This document shows, piece after piece, positions 1 through 10,080 of a stretch of DNA of 64,000 nt. The DNA is taken from contig WHVD01000039.1 of NCBI GenBank assembly GCA_015178975.1, forward strand, positions 124,001-188,000, read 5' to 3'. The position numbers and the translations under genes are program-made. The notes below the pieces were generated by a model, which worked only from the letters and a program-made list of their open reading frames with translations, did no database searches and had not been told where the DNA came from. Position 1 is the first letter of the stretch. Every line of letters begins with the position of its first letter. This stretch comes from Hysterangium stoloniferum. Its lineage: Eukaryota > Basidiomycota > Agaricomycetes > Hysterangiales > Hysterangiaceae.

Positions 1-741
1 ACTGAAAACTGACTAATGTCAGTAGGCTGACAGGGACCAATCGGAAGGACTTGGCTTCAGCTTATATATGTGCTGTGCCCTTGCAATTATCCATTGGGTG
101 TCCTTAAATTTCGGATGGGCAAAGACTAGTCCTAATGAGTACCTCTCGGCGAGTTACTGATTGGAACCGAAGGATAAGTCAAGTGTCGGGCCAAGGGGTC
201 GGGAACTGAGAGTGGGCGAGCGCATGTGAAGGTGGATAGCGGGATACTTAGTATGAGACTTCTAGAGGTGTGAGACGATATTCTGAGATGATATTCTGAT
301 TACCTAGTAACTACAACTACAGTGGGTTCATATACAAATATTCAGCATCTAGAAAATATTAACTAGGATAAGAGTGGAAAGTGGTATTGACAAATAAGCT
401 TGACTAGGAATGGGAAGGTTATGATTAGTTCGGAGGCTGTGAAATAACCGAGAGTGGGATTATGAGAAAAGGAAATAGTCCAAGGGCTACAAGTATATAT
501 AGACATATGTGAAACATAGAGTAGAATGGATCATCATAATAAAAGGGATGTATCAGAGTTTAACCAGATAGTACATACAAGTATATTTTGATGTGGGAAT
601 AAATGGAGTTTGATCACCGCAAAAGCATACATCAGCATCGGGAGACCAACAGTTTCTGATGTGATGACTTGAACAATGACTTGAATCATCGATAGGTGGC
701 GATAATCTCGGGGACCATCGAGTTGTGACACGGTCATAACA
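1..741 (-). repeat. Gypsy LTR, family A (3' LTR of element 1)
   Basis: This is a family-A LTR in minus orientation. It ends at CATAACA and lacks only the first few bases, cut off by the window start. Full copies run TGTTATGACC...TTCTTAACA, with a TATA box mid-LTR and the U5 motif GCAGCACATAAGCTGAAGCC. It is followed by CCCCCC-rich DNA (742-755), which on the minus strand is a purine tract directly before an LTR. That identifies it as the 3' LTR of a minus-strand element. Other copies lie near 21.4, 25.8, 27.3, 32.1, 43.8, 49.7, 52.0 and 57.9 kb. Confidence 0.85.
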
Positions 742-916
742 GTATCCCCCCATTTGGCTGAAATCCCAAGGAGGCCAAAAATCTAGATTCCATACGTAAA
801 AACTTGTCAGGTGCGGTTGGTGTGTCAAAACATCATGTGACTCGGTAAAAATTTACATATAAAAATTCAAGGGGTACTGGCACTTGATTTTTTTCACTTC
901 TGTTCCCTTGACCACC
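742..916 (+). promoter_or_regulatory. Polypurine tract (minus) overlapping the upstream region of the antisense gene
   Basis: Bases 742-755 read GTATCCCCCC on the plus strand and form the minus-strand polypurine tract beside the 3' LTR. Further right, TACATATAAAAATTC (about 854-868) is a TATA-like box about 50 bp before the ATG at 917. The same layout occurs before the copies at 2531 and 28172. The region therefore seems to serve reverse transcription on one strand and a promoter on the other. The promoter role is inferred from position and conservation. Confidence 0.55.
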
Positions 917-1661
917 ATGACCATAGGTTTGGGGTCGAAGCCATACCCAGTTCAGTTGATGGTCACTCCCATGTCAGTTCTGTGTGGGCCATCTAGTGTG
1001 CAAGAACATCAACAGCTGCTCGAGGAGAAAAGGAAGGTGTGCCAGGAGGAGGAGTGGAAGGAGAAGGAGGAGCTGGTGGCCATAGAGGCCGAGGAAAAGA
1101 AACTGGCAGTGGAAGAGGCTGCGTGCAAGCACTGGGATGCAGTGCTTGCAAAGAAGAAGCAGCAGGAGGCCCATCGGGCACGAGAGGAGGTGGCGAAGAA
1201 GAAGCGAGAGGGAAAGGTAAGTGGGTTCCCATTTCTTTTGTGAACTTTGCTGATTTTTTGTTTTCAGTGCAAGGCCATGACACCTTCAGAGTCCAATGAC
1301 AAAGAGGAAGAGGAGGACGAGGAGGATGTACTGGGGCCGTCAAGCCCCAAGGTGGGTTCGGGTTCCTAATTTTTACATTTTTTCTAAGTTTTTTTGATTA
1401 TAGAAACAAAAACTGGCCCCCAAAGTGGGGCCCAAAAATGACCCAAAGTGCAACCGGTGCACTAAACGGGGTCAGACTTGCCATCCACAGGCAAGTGGTT
1501 GGGGCCGCATCTGTCAAGAGTGTGCCAACCAAAAACTTGGGTGTGTATTCCTGGATGCCGATGGCAATGGGTCCTGCCAAGAACAGCAGGCCAATGCATT
1601 AGAGGAACAAAACCACCTCATGCGCACCTACTTCTCAGAGACGACTGGTTGGAGGTTGTGA
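917..1661 (+). pseudogene. Antisense coiled-coil/Zn2Cys6-like gene of Gypsy element, copy A (3' truncated)
   Basis: Three exons are visible: 917-1216, 1268-1351 and 1404-1661, with two introns of about 50 bp (GTAAGT..CAG, GTGGGT..TAG), all in phase 0. Exon 1 is a charged, Glu/Lys-rich coiled coil of about 100 residues. Exon 2 is an acidic linker ending GPSSPK. Exon 3 carries CNRCTKRGQTC followed by CQECANQKLGC, giving spacing C-x2-C-x6-C-x10-C-x2-C-x6-C, the spacing of fungal Zn(II)2Cys6 clusters. Compared with the 28172 copy, about 90 C-terminal residues are missing; the frame runs into foreign sequence where a D-like LTR begins. It lies opposite in strand to the pol genes of its element family. 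DNA binding is inferred from cysteine spacing only. Confidence 0.7.
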
Positions 1662-2292
1662 GTCGTGAGGTTGTGAGTCAAGATAGGTAAGAGAGATAGA
1701 TGCGCCGGAGCCTGTGGGCTCTGACTAGTGTGAGCGGTGTGATTCAGGTAGGAGTTTAGAGCGGAAAATGGATTAGATTACTGGGGGGAATCTAAACCAA
1801 TTTTCTGACTGGATTGTATGTACAACATCTGCCAGTTTAAATAGACCGTGGAGTGAATGTCATACCAAATCCAGTAATGATGAAACGAAATGAGCAAAAC
1901 ATAAAACAGGAATAGTATACACCAAATTGGTGTTAGGAATGGGATGGAATGGAGCGGAGTCCAAATAGTGACAAATCATAAACCATAACGGGAAATGGAG
2001 CGGGAGCAGAGTCCGAATCGTGACAGGTCATTTGACTAAAATGGGAACAGGTAGAGGGATGGGTTTTCTGAGCAGGGTCCAGTGACTGACATGTGGGATG
2101 AGGTCGGACATAGACAGAGACGGAGTCCTGTGGGTTTTCCGGTGACTGAAACACAACGTAACAAAGTCGAATGTAGACAAGTCTGACGTACAGAGTCCGG
2201 TGGGAATTCTGGTAAACTGATAATGGGTGCATATAGGGTGCGGGTGTGTATAAGTTAGTGCCCAGAGTCTGGCAGGATTTCTGATTGTAACA
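1662..2292 (-). repeat. Gypsy LTR, family D-like (3' LTR of element 2), 5' part degraded
   Basis: The minus strand begins TGTTACAATCAGAAATCC at 2292 and resembles the long family-D LTR at 53788-55238 (repeated ACCGGACTCTG and CCAGTGACTGG blocks). The U5 end is degraded and the boundary near 1662 is uncertain. It is followed at 2293 by GTACCCTCCC, the minus-strand polypurine tract of the next element. Confidence 0.6.
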
Positions 2293-2530
2293 GTACCCTC
2301 CCTTTATGCCGAAGTCCCAAAGAGGCTCTAGACCTCAATAAGGTTCTTGTTGGCTATGTGCATGTGTCAAAAGTCATGTTGGTTACACATGTGTCAAGGA
2401 GTCATGTGATCTGGAAGGTAAGGTTCAAATGCGACAAGCCTATATATAAATTTGAAAAAATAGAAATTTCTTCTTCTTTATTACCCCCATCTTCGACACT
2501 ATGGGACCAAAACCAACACCAAGATGACCC

Positions 2531-3595
2531 ATGCCGACTGCCAGGCCCTCCATGGGCACTCCGTATCGGGCACCTTGGAGTGCAGCCCAACTTTTGGCAT
2601 GGCGAGAAGAGCAGCGCCGTCTTCGTGAAGAAGCAGAGAGGGAAGCCATGGAGGCTGAGGAGGCTTTGGACAGGGAGTGCGAGGCAGCATTGGCCGCAGA
2701 GGAAGAGGCCACAAGGCAGAAGAAACAAGAAGAGGAGGAGGCTGTGTGGGTGGCCACGGAGAAGGCACGGGTGGCTGTGGACAGGGCTGCGGTGGTCGTG
2801 GGAAAGGTAAGTCCCAATTTTTTTTAACTTGTCATTTTTCTTTTCACTGACTTGTTATTTTCAGTCCAAGGTGACAGAGGTCAAGTCCGAGTCCGAGGGG
2901 GAGCCGGAGAGCCCCCAAAAGGTAAGCCTCGGGTCTGTGATAGCCATAGAAACTAACCATATCAACAGAAGGCAAAGAAGGTGGCACCAGTCCATCTTCC
3001 GATGTGGAACAATCTGCACTGTTCTGGTTGCAGTGATTGGAACACAGAATGTAATGGAAAGTCTGGGCGGGGACTGAGGTGCTACCAATGCGCACACCTC
3101 AAGGCGAAGTGCTCGCTCATCCACGAGCAACCCACGGGATCCGGGGCATGGGACGTTAGCGGGACAGATGGGCTGTCCAGGTTGGATGATGTATTGGGGC
3201 AGATTGCCGAGGGCATAGAGGCCCAGAACGAGTTGCTCCGAAGAAGCAACAAGGTCCAAGTTGTGGTGGCGAATGAGCTCCGTGGGCTCTGCTCGGAATT
3301 TTGGAAGTTCCTAGTGGAGTTTGGCAGATATATCTATGAGGAGCCACAAGCCGGGAGTTCCAAGGACACCAGGTTGGATGAGGATGAGGTGCCCGTGGAG
3401 GTAGTGGAGCTTCCTCAAGAGGTGGCTGAGGAGGTGGCGAAAAAACACAGTCTTCATGCAAATACTGAGACCATCATTATTAATCCCCAACCCCGAGTCC
3501 GCTCTCATCTTCATCGGGTACAGGTTTGGCGGTCATGTCTCAGTTTGAGCGCCAAGACTGAGAAAAGTAAAATAGAATTTGATAATAATTTTTGA
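2531..3595 (+). CDS. Antisense coiled-coil/Zn2Cys6-like protein of Gypsy element, copy B (intact)
   Basis: Three phase-0 exons, 2531-2806, 2865-2921 and 2969-3595, are joined by introns of 58 and 47 bp (GTAAGT..TCAG, GTAAGC..CAG), giving about 319 residues without a stop. Residues 1-92 form a Glu/Ala/Arg-rich coiled coil, followed by a short acidic linker. Then comes CSGCSDWNTEC..CYQCAHLKAKC, with spacing C-x2-C-x6-C-x8-C-x2-C-x6-C, matching Zn(II)2Cys6 clusters. A second helical stretch (DDVLGQIAEGIEAQNELLRR) and an acidic tail follow. A TATA-like CTATATATAAATTTG lies about 85 bp upstream. The gene converges on the minus-strand pol, with 162 bp between the stops. An earlier in-frame start cannot be excluded. 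The role is unknown; regulation or chromatin targeting of the element is a guess. Confidence 0.72.
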
Positions 3596-3757
3596 ACATA
3601 AAAGTAAAGCGTGAAAACATAAGAAATCAAAGTCCATGGAGAATCCACTTTAAGGACTTGAAAGACATGTCAGAACCTGTAAAAGCAAAGAGAAACATAG
3701 GGCGACAGGGAATAATGTAAATGAGTCCAAACATAACACGGGGTCCTTGGAGTGGGG

Positions 3758-5945
3758 TTAGAGAGACGATAGTGGTCCAGGTTTGAGTGGGTAAGCTGTA
3801 TGAAAGTCAGTAACGATTTCCATGGCATTACCGAGTTCTGTGGCCAAAATCCATGAAGTCTCTTCATTGGTGCCCTCGTAACCCGCCCACTTGACCAAGT
3901 AAAGCAGTTTACAAGTGCGTCGACACTTGTCAATTTTCAAATCTAAAATTTGTGACATTTCAAACTCGGGTTCTCCGTCAATAATGACCAGAGGAGGTGG
4001 AGATTGCACACGATCTGGGATAGTGTTAGCAGTACAAGGTTCTAACATAGAAACATGAAATACCGGGTGTACCGCATGCATGCTATCCAGAAGCTGTAAA
4101 GTCCAAGAGACTGAACCTACTTGTGCGATAATTTCAAAAGGATCTAAATATTTTTCAGCAAGCTTTTTTGATGGACGGGTAGTCTAGAAGAATTGAGCTT
4201 TGACAAAAACACGATCACCAATATTGAAGTTGGGTGGCGGGATCCGGTGTTTGTCCCCTGAATGTTGGTATTGCTCTTGGGTGGACATTATTGCAGTCCA
4301 GAGTTCCTCGTGGAGCTCGTGGAGGTCCACGGTGAACTCTTGAGTGCAAGCAGAGGCGAGATTTCATTCTGGATGTACTGTAATATTTGGATTATATCCT
4401 TTATTTGCAAAGAATGGGGAAACACCAGTAGTGGCTGAGGGTGCATTGTTGTAAGCAAATTCTGCAAGTGGTAACAAGGATTTCCAATTGTCCTGTTGGT
4501 AATTGCAATATACGCAGAGATATTGTTCCAATGTCTGGTTGACACGTTTGGTTTGTCTGTCACCTTCCGGGTGATATCCGGATGTGAAATGTAATGTCAT
4601 GTCCAAGGATTTCCCAAGGGATCTAAAGAAGTGAGATATGAGCTCTGATCCTCAATCAGAAGTCACGTGGGATGGAACTCCATGCTTGGAAAATACGTGG
4701 ATAATGAAAAGTTCCGCTAACTGCATGGACGTAATTGTGTCATATGTAGGGATGAATATACCTTGTTTTGAGAATCTGTCAACAATGACTAGAATGGTGG
4801 AAAAGCCTTCAGAGTCCGGTAGGTGTTCAATGAAATCCATAAATATAGAATTTCACGGATGTTCCGGTACCGGGAGTTGTTTCAAAAGGCCGTATGGCTT
4901 GTGTCGCTGAGATTTTGAGTGGGGACAAGTAGTGCAACATTTACAATAGTGCTTAATGAATCCACAGAGTCCAGGCCAAGTGTATTCTCTTCTTATTAAT
5001 GATAGAGTTTTGTTGTACCCGAAATGTCCTGAGAGTGGATGATCATGTTTGTATTGAAGGATCCTGAGGCGGAGGCTGTCGGAGTCCGGTACATAGATCC
5101 TATCATCAAGTCTAATGAAACCATGCTGATCAAGAGACCACCAAGGTTGATCGGGGTCCACAGGATTGTCAAGGTGAGCTTTAGTTATTGGGTCTAGCAG
5201 AATTGCCGATAGAATATCTTGATGTAACTTCTCAATGTCCATAATGATAATTCCACGGACAATGGGATTGATGAGGAAAGTTGTGTGGACTGATGTGGTA
5301 AGTTGTTGATTCGTGAAAATAGGTTTCAGGTTGTGCAGGTTTACCATGGCATAGTCGTTGCTCCCCTCTTTAGGATAGACATCCCATCATCTAGTTAAAG
5401 CGTCAGGTTTGCCGCTGAGATGGCAGGGTCGAAAGCAGATAATCATGTTGAAGGCAGATAGATATTCAGATCAGTGGGCCTGCTGGCAGGTCAAATTTTT
5501 TGTGGTAGAAAAGTATTCCAGGTTTTTGTGATGTGTTACAACATCAATAGGAGTTCCCGAGCCTTCCAAATAGTGTTGCCACGCTTTGAAAGCTGAAAAG
5601 ATTGCCAGGAGTTCCTTATCATGAACGTCGTAGTTGAGCTCTGCTCCGGTAAAAGTCCGGGACAGAAAAGCCATGGGGTGAACTTCTCCATCGGAGTCCT
5701 GGATAGACAGAATGGCTCCAAGCACGTAATCCGAGGCATCCATTTCAACAATGAGTGGGAAGTCAGGTTTCCAATGCAACAGAATAGGAGCTGAAGAAAA
5801 AGAATTTTTTAAAAGATTGAAAGCTTTTTGACACTTATCATTAAAATTCTATGGAGTATCCTTATGTGTAAGATGGGTAAGGGGTACCATGATGTTGGAG
5901 TATCCACAGATAAAGCATCAGTAAAAATTGGCAAAGCCGAGGAAG
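3758..5945 (-). pseudogene. Gypsy chromovirus pol, element 2 (RNase H-integrase-chromodomain)
   Basis: Read on the minus strand, the order is the end of RT, then RNase H (about 5779-5471, with MDASDYVLGAIL), then the integrase zinc-binding HHCC region (about 5070-4915). The catalytic core follows (MDFIEHLPDSEG, FHTSGYHPEGD-type region, about 4840-4364), then a C-terminal chromodomain (LLYLVKWAGYEGTNEETSW, about 3910-3860). Stops and frame breaks interrupt it, for example TGA after VTSD and after VHPE. The 5' half (gag, protease, most of RT) is missing: the frame is cut at about 5945, where a reversed piece of the antisense gene is fused. It is convergent with copy B. Confidence 0.85.
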
Positions 5946-6240
5946 GTCTGCACAGTTCCTTCACCACCACAATCTGGACCTTGTTGCTCTTCCGGAGCAA
6001 CTCATTTTGGGCCTCTATGCCCTTGGCAATCCATCCCAAAACCTCATCCAACCCGGACATCCTGTCTGACCCACTGATGTCCTGCACCCTGGACCCTGCG
6101 GCCTGCTCGTAAACAAGTGAGCACCTCACCTTGAGGTGCACACATTGGTAGCAGCCCGGACCCTAGCCAGACTTTTGGTTGCATTCTGTGTTCCGGTCAT
6201 TACAACTGGAACACCGCGGGCCAAGCTGTATGGATCGAAA
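5946..6240 (-). pseudogene. Reversed fragment of the antisense Zn2Cys6-like gene fused to pol
   Basis: The minus strand encodes the end of the six-cysteine cluster (HLKVRCSL) and the helix LDEVLGWIAKGIEAQNELLR, clearly homologous to copy B. Here it points the same way as pol, opposite to its normal arrangement. It is fused directly to RT sequence near 5945. This is a rearranged fragment, not a gene in its own right. Confidence 0.75.
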
Positions 6241-6423
6241 CATTATCAAGTAAGCTCGAGCTGGTCCAGAAAATACGTCAATATATCTTACAATTGGCCA
6301 CCATATTAAACGCAAAAATCCAAGGGATAATGCCAGATAACAGTACTGAGTTGATTAATTTTGAATTCAAACTTTATTTGTCGTTAAACGGGATAGTGTT
6401 CTTCACTTCCTTACGAGGTGTGA

Positions 6424-6453
6424 ACCTGTGGGGGGGCAAGCCCCACACATACC
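6424..6453. other. GC-rich hairpin in AT-rich DNA
   Basis: GTGGGGGGGCAAGCCCCAC forms a strong stem with a short loop in otherwise AT-rich sequence. Such hairpins occur at some transposon ends (Helitron 3' ends, for example), but no matching second end was found, so no element is called. Confidence 0.3.
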
Positions 6454-6489
6454 CACACCCCACAACTTTACTCTGTATGGACAATTCAA

Positions 6490-7040
6490 TAATATATCAC
6501 TGTTTTAATGTGTTTAAAATGATTTAAAAATATTTGAAAGATTTTAAACCATTTTTTAAACATTATGAAGCATTGATAATCATTTTAAAACATTTTAAAA
6601 CATTTTAAATCAATTGAAACCTTTTTGGAAGCCTGTCATCAAATAGGATCACTGGGTCTGGGTCACACAGTTGATAGGACCATGGTGTATTGCTCAATGA
6701 ACTAGCGAACAGTCTACATGGCAGGCAGCATACAGTAAGGAAAGAGAAGGCAAACTACCTAGGCTATATATGCCATGATCACATGCTAAGAACAAAGAGG
6801 ATGGAACAATAAGAGTGGAACAAAAAGAGAATGCGTAAGACTGGGGCACCAGGCTTACACTTTTAAACCATTTAAAAATCACTTATAATCATTGAAAACC
6901 ATTGAAAACCATTGAAAACCATCTAAAACTCCTTATAACCATTTAAACAATTTTAATTAATTTAAAATAATAGAAAAGTATTAAAAAGTATTAAGAACTG
7001 TTCAAACTGATTTAAAAACATGAAAAAACTTATTAACACA
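6490..7040. repeat. AT-rich degenerate short tandem repeat
   Basis: Degenerate copies of ATTTTAAAAC and ATTGAAAACC type units run on both sides of the solo LTR at 6626-6859. No coding signal was seen. Confidence 0.6.
6626..6859 (-). mobile_element. Solo LTR, family F
   Basis: A 234-bp unit runs TGGAAGCCTG...CAGGCTTACA and is flanked on both sides by the 5-bp target repeat CTTTT. It has an internal CTATATATG TATA-like box. A second copy, about 90% identical by eye, lies at 19342-19574 with a different target repeat. No internal region is present. Confidence 0.85.
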
Positions 7041-7149
7041 GGTGATACTTCCCCAGAAATACCAGGGATTGGTCAGAGCCTGCCAATCAGAGATTGAAGT
7101 CATTCTACTCCCACCAGCTCAACTACAAAGTGATCATGGATATAGCTTA

Positions 7150-7709
7150 GGAGTTAGGGAAGTATTCCAAAATGGGAATACAACAAGCAAATGGATGAAT
7201 ACTTGTCAGTGGCACTGGAGGCACCCCAAGATTTTTGGAGTTAGAGAACCTACTAAAAATCCTATTATTTGGCCAAATTTTTTAAGAAATTCTTTGGACT
7301 GATAAATTGTTTGAAATCTTTAAGTTTTACTAGGATATTCCAAAGTGGAAAATCATAAATATTTATATCAGGAAATCTGAGGAAACATCATTAGTCACAG
7401 TTTCTTGATACAATTTTTTAGGGTTTTCAGATATGATTTTCCACTTTGGAAAATCCTACTATAACTTAAAATTTTTAAACAATTTATCAGTTCAAAGAAT
7501 TCTTAAAAAATTTGGCCAAATATTAGGATTTTTGGAAGGTTTTCAAACCCCAAAACCCTTGGGGTGCCTCTAGTGCGGACAAGTTACCAAATGTGGAACA
7601 AGGATCAGGTTCAGAAGTACAGGAACTTGAAATGTTCCATGGATGGAAGTCAGGTTGGAAGTTATGGATAATATTGGAAGATTGAAGTATCTGGGAATGG
7701 GTTGTAACA
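7150..7709 (-). repeat. Gypsy LTR, family E-like (3' LTR of element 3), split by a MITE
   Basis: The minus strand starts TGTTACAACCCATTCCC at 7709 and matches the family-E solo LTR at 57245-57787. It is interrupted by the CACTA-type MITE at 7213-7575. A CCCCCC tract follows at 7711 (minus-strand polypurine tract), so this is the 3' LTR of the third element. The left boundary is uncertain. Confidence 0.65.
7213..7575. mobile_element. CACTA-type MITE
   Basis: A 363-bp, almost wholly palindromic element has ends CACTGGAGGCACC / GGTGCCTCTAGTG. It is flanked by TGG (left) and CGG (right). The uninterrupted family-E LTR at about 57665 reads GTCAACGGACAAA at the same place, so the empty site carries one CGG and the duplication is 3 bp with one later change. 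CACTG termini plus a 3-bp duplication are typical of the CACTA (CMC) superfamily. The ends match those of the large element at 9292-13631, a likely relative. Confidence 0.82.
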
Positions 7710-7763
7710 GTACCCCCCCTGTTAGGCTGAAGTCCCAGAGAGGTGATTATGTACTGAGCATTG

Positions 7764-8289
7764 CACTGTGTGAAGAGTGGTGGAAGTTCTGACCGTTCTA
7801 TATACGAAGAAATGAGTAGAAAGGAAGGATATTGACCTATTCGGTGCAATATAAGAGGAAGTGAGAGAAAGAGCACGAGATGACAAAGGAGTCAACGAGT
7901 GTGATGGTTTGAGTGGAGGCCTCGACTGTTATAGTTCGAGGCCAGAAATATTCAGTAGTTCAGATAATGCTACCTATATGGTAGCTGACATGTAACCCAA
8001 GAACCACCACTCGTAAGACACAAACTAGGTCTACTACGAGTGGTGATCAGGGTAACGTGTCAGCTACCATATAGGTAGCATTATCTGAACTACTGAATAC
8101 TTCTGGCCTCGAACTATAACAGTCGAGGCCTCCACTCAAACCATCGCACTCGTTGACTCCTTCGTCATCTCGTGCTCTTTCTCTCACTTCCTCTTATATT
8201 GCACCAAATAGGTCAATATCCTTCCTTTCTACTCATTTCTTCATATATAGAACGGTCAGAACTTCCGCCACTCTTCACACACTGTCAGT
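7764..8289. repeat. Long inverted repeat (fold-back), arms about 235 bp
   Basis: The sequence from about 7764 to 8000 recurs in reverse complement from about 8050 to 8289 with few changes, around a short loop near 8025. It lies between the polypurine tract and the promoter of antisense gene copy C and lengthens that leader compared with the other copies. No terminal CACTA or TG..CA signature with a target repeat was recognised. Confidence 0.75.
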
Positions 8290-8409
8290 TATCCATTATA
8301 TGTTGTGAAAAAATGCATGTTTGGCAGTGGAGAGTTTTGGCTGCTGATCAGAGTATAAAAACTTCCAAATATTCGATTAACAATTTTTCTTTCTTTAACC
8401 ACAACTCGC

Positions 8410-9291
8410 ATGTCCACTTGTCATCCTTTGTTTATCACCACTCTGGAAAATTCAGAAGCCAAAATTGCTGAAACTGCCAAAATGTTGAAAGTCGAAGAAC
8501 TTCAACACAAATGACAGAGGATGGAGGAGGTAAGGCAACAACAAGAGGAGGAGGAGAAGGAATTGATGTGGGAGTTGAAAGAGGTAGAAGAAGTGGAAAA
8601 GTGTGAGCTGGAGCAGATTAAGGTGGAGAAAGAGAAGGAGGAGCAGAAGAGGGAATGGTTTCAGGAAATAGCAGAAGATTGGAGGTTGTGGGATGAGGCA
8701 GAGAAGGAACAGCAGGATGTTGAGACAGAAGAGCAGAGGCTAGAAGAGAAGTGGAACAGAAAGGTGAGTGAACCAGTAATGTTCCATGTGTCTCCAATAA
8801 CAGAAAACAACAGTGGAAAGCTGATGGAGTAGATGAAGAGGAAGAGGCTGGGCCTTCAAGTCTGAAAGTGAGTTGTTTTGTAAAAGTTCTGGAATATGGC
8901 TAATATCCAAAACAGAAACAAAAGACCAGGGCTCCAGAATGTATGGAGACTACCCAAGAAGTTCCATGTCAGTAATGTCTTAGCCAGGACATTACTTGTT
9001 GGAGACAGAAGGCAAAATGTGGTGGAACCTGTTTCCCATGCATGGCAAACAAAACTCCATGCACTCTTGCTGTGAAGTGGACTCCAAAAGGCAAAAGGTT
9101 CAGAAGGTCAAAAAGGTGGGAAAAACAGAGAAGGTGGGAAAAATGGAGAAGGTGGGAAAAATGGAGAAGGTGGGAAAAACAGTGAAGGGGGGGAAAACAG
9201 TGAAGGGGGGAAAAAAAGTGAAGGGGGAAAAAACAGTGAGTGCAGAAACCTTGGAAGCAACCAACCTATGGAAACTGTAGTGTGGAGCATG
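8410..9291 (+). pseudogene. Antisense coiled-coil/Zn2Cys6-like gene, copy C, 5' part
   Basis: Exon 1 (8410-8763) encodes a Glu/Lys-rich coiled coil with one in-frame TGA. Exon 2 (8814-8867) is the acidic linker ending GPSSLK. Exon 3 starts at 8916. The introns are 50 and 48 bp (GTGAGT..CAG). The cysteine cluster is still readable, spacing C-x2-C-x6-C-x10-C-x2-C-x6-C, with TAA inside the first C-x2-C. A GTATAAAA box precedes it at about 8351. An 18-bp tandem repeat (about 9100-9240) adds a Lys/Gly-rich stretch. The gene is cut at 9291 by the CACTA-like insertion and resumes at 13632. Confidence 0.68.
9100..9240 (+). repeat. 18-bp tandem repeat in copy C
   Basis: About eight copies of a unit like GAAGGTGGGAAAAACAGT lie within exon 3. 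The unit is a multiple of three, so it keeps a frame (Lys-Val-Gly-Lys type repeats). It is absent from the other copies. Confidence 0.75.
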
Positions 9292-10080
9292 CACTGGAGG
9301 CACCCCAAGATTTTTGGAGTTGGAAAACCTTCAGAAAATCTTGTTATTTGGCCAAATTTTCTAAGTGTTTTGTGAATTGAAAAACTCTTTGAAAATTCTG
9401 AGTTTTAGTAGGTTTTTCTGAGGCCAAAAATTGGATCTGAAAATTCTAAAAGTTTGCATCAGGAAATTATGAGGAAATATTGTTGGAAATAGCCTATTCT
9501 TTATGGATTTTCTGAATAAGAAAACTTTTAGAAAACCCTGTATTTTGTTAGGATTTTTCCACCTAACAAAATCCTATGAAAACTGTAATAATGTGCCTAG
9601 AGAAATCAATTGAAAACCACATATTTCTACTTAATTTTGCCCCTGAGGGAATTCAGTGAAAACTATGGTTTTCTGCCTGAAAAAATCTTGAGCCAAGGCA
9701 AAGTTTTTTTAATGTTTTGTCAAGGGGAAAACCATGATGAAGTTTACAATTTAATTATACATAAAATCATTGAATAATTATATATTCCAACAAAATTTTC
9801 CTTGGTCACAAATACTATGGAAATTCAAAAAATCTATTTGTGAAATCATGAAGAAATTGATGATTTTCCATGAGTTTCTTAGAGGTTTTTCAAGGTGAGA
9901 AACCCTGAACTGATGTTTTGCAATTCAGCACGATTCACAAATATTCAAAAGGATACAGTGCAATTCAGTGCAATTCGCAAATATTTGAAAAGATACAATG
10001 TGATTCATTACAATTTGCAAGTGTTCGGGAATATTCAATGCGATTTGCAAGTTTTCAGGAGGCTAGAGTGCAACTCTTTT
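9292..10080 (+). repeat. Left terminal inverted repeat of CACTA-like element
   Basis: It is a near mirror image of 12840-13631, AT-rich, with many short purine/pyrimidine motifs (AAAACC, GGTTTTC) typical of subterminal repeat regions. No gene is seen in it. Confidence 0.8.

Noticed and set aside
1404..1661. The six-cysteine region as a Gag zinc knuckle
   Set aside because: Gag knuckles are CX2CX4HX4C, as in the true gag at 50760-50800; here six cysteines with binuclear-cluster spacing lie on the opposite strand to pol.
6424..6453. Helitron 3' end
   Set aside because: A hairpin alone, with no CTRR end, 5' TC end or Rep/helicase coding nearby.
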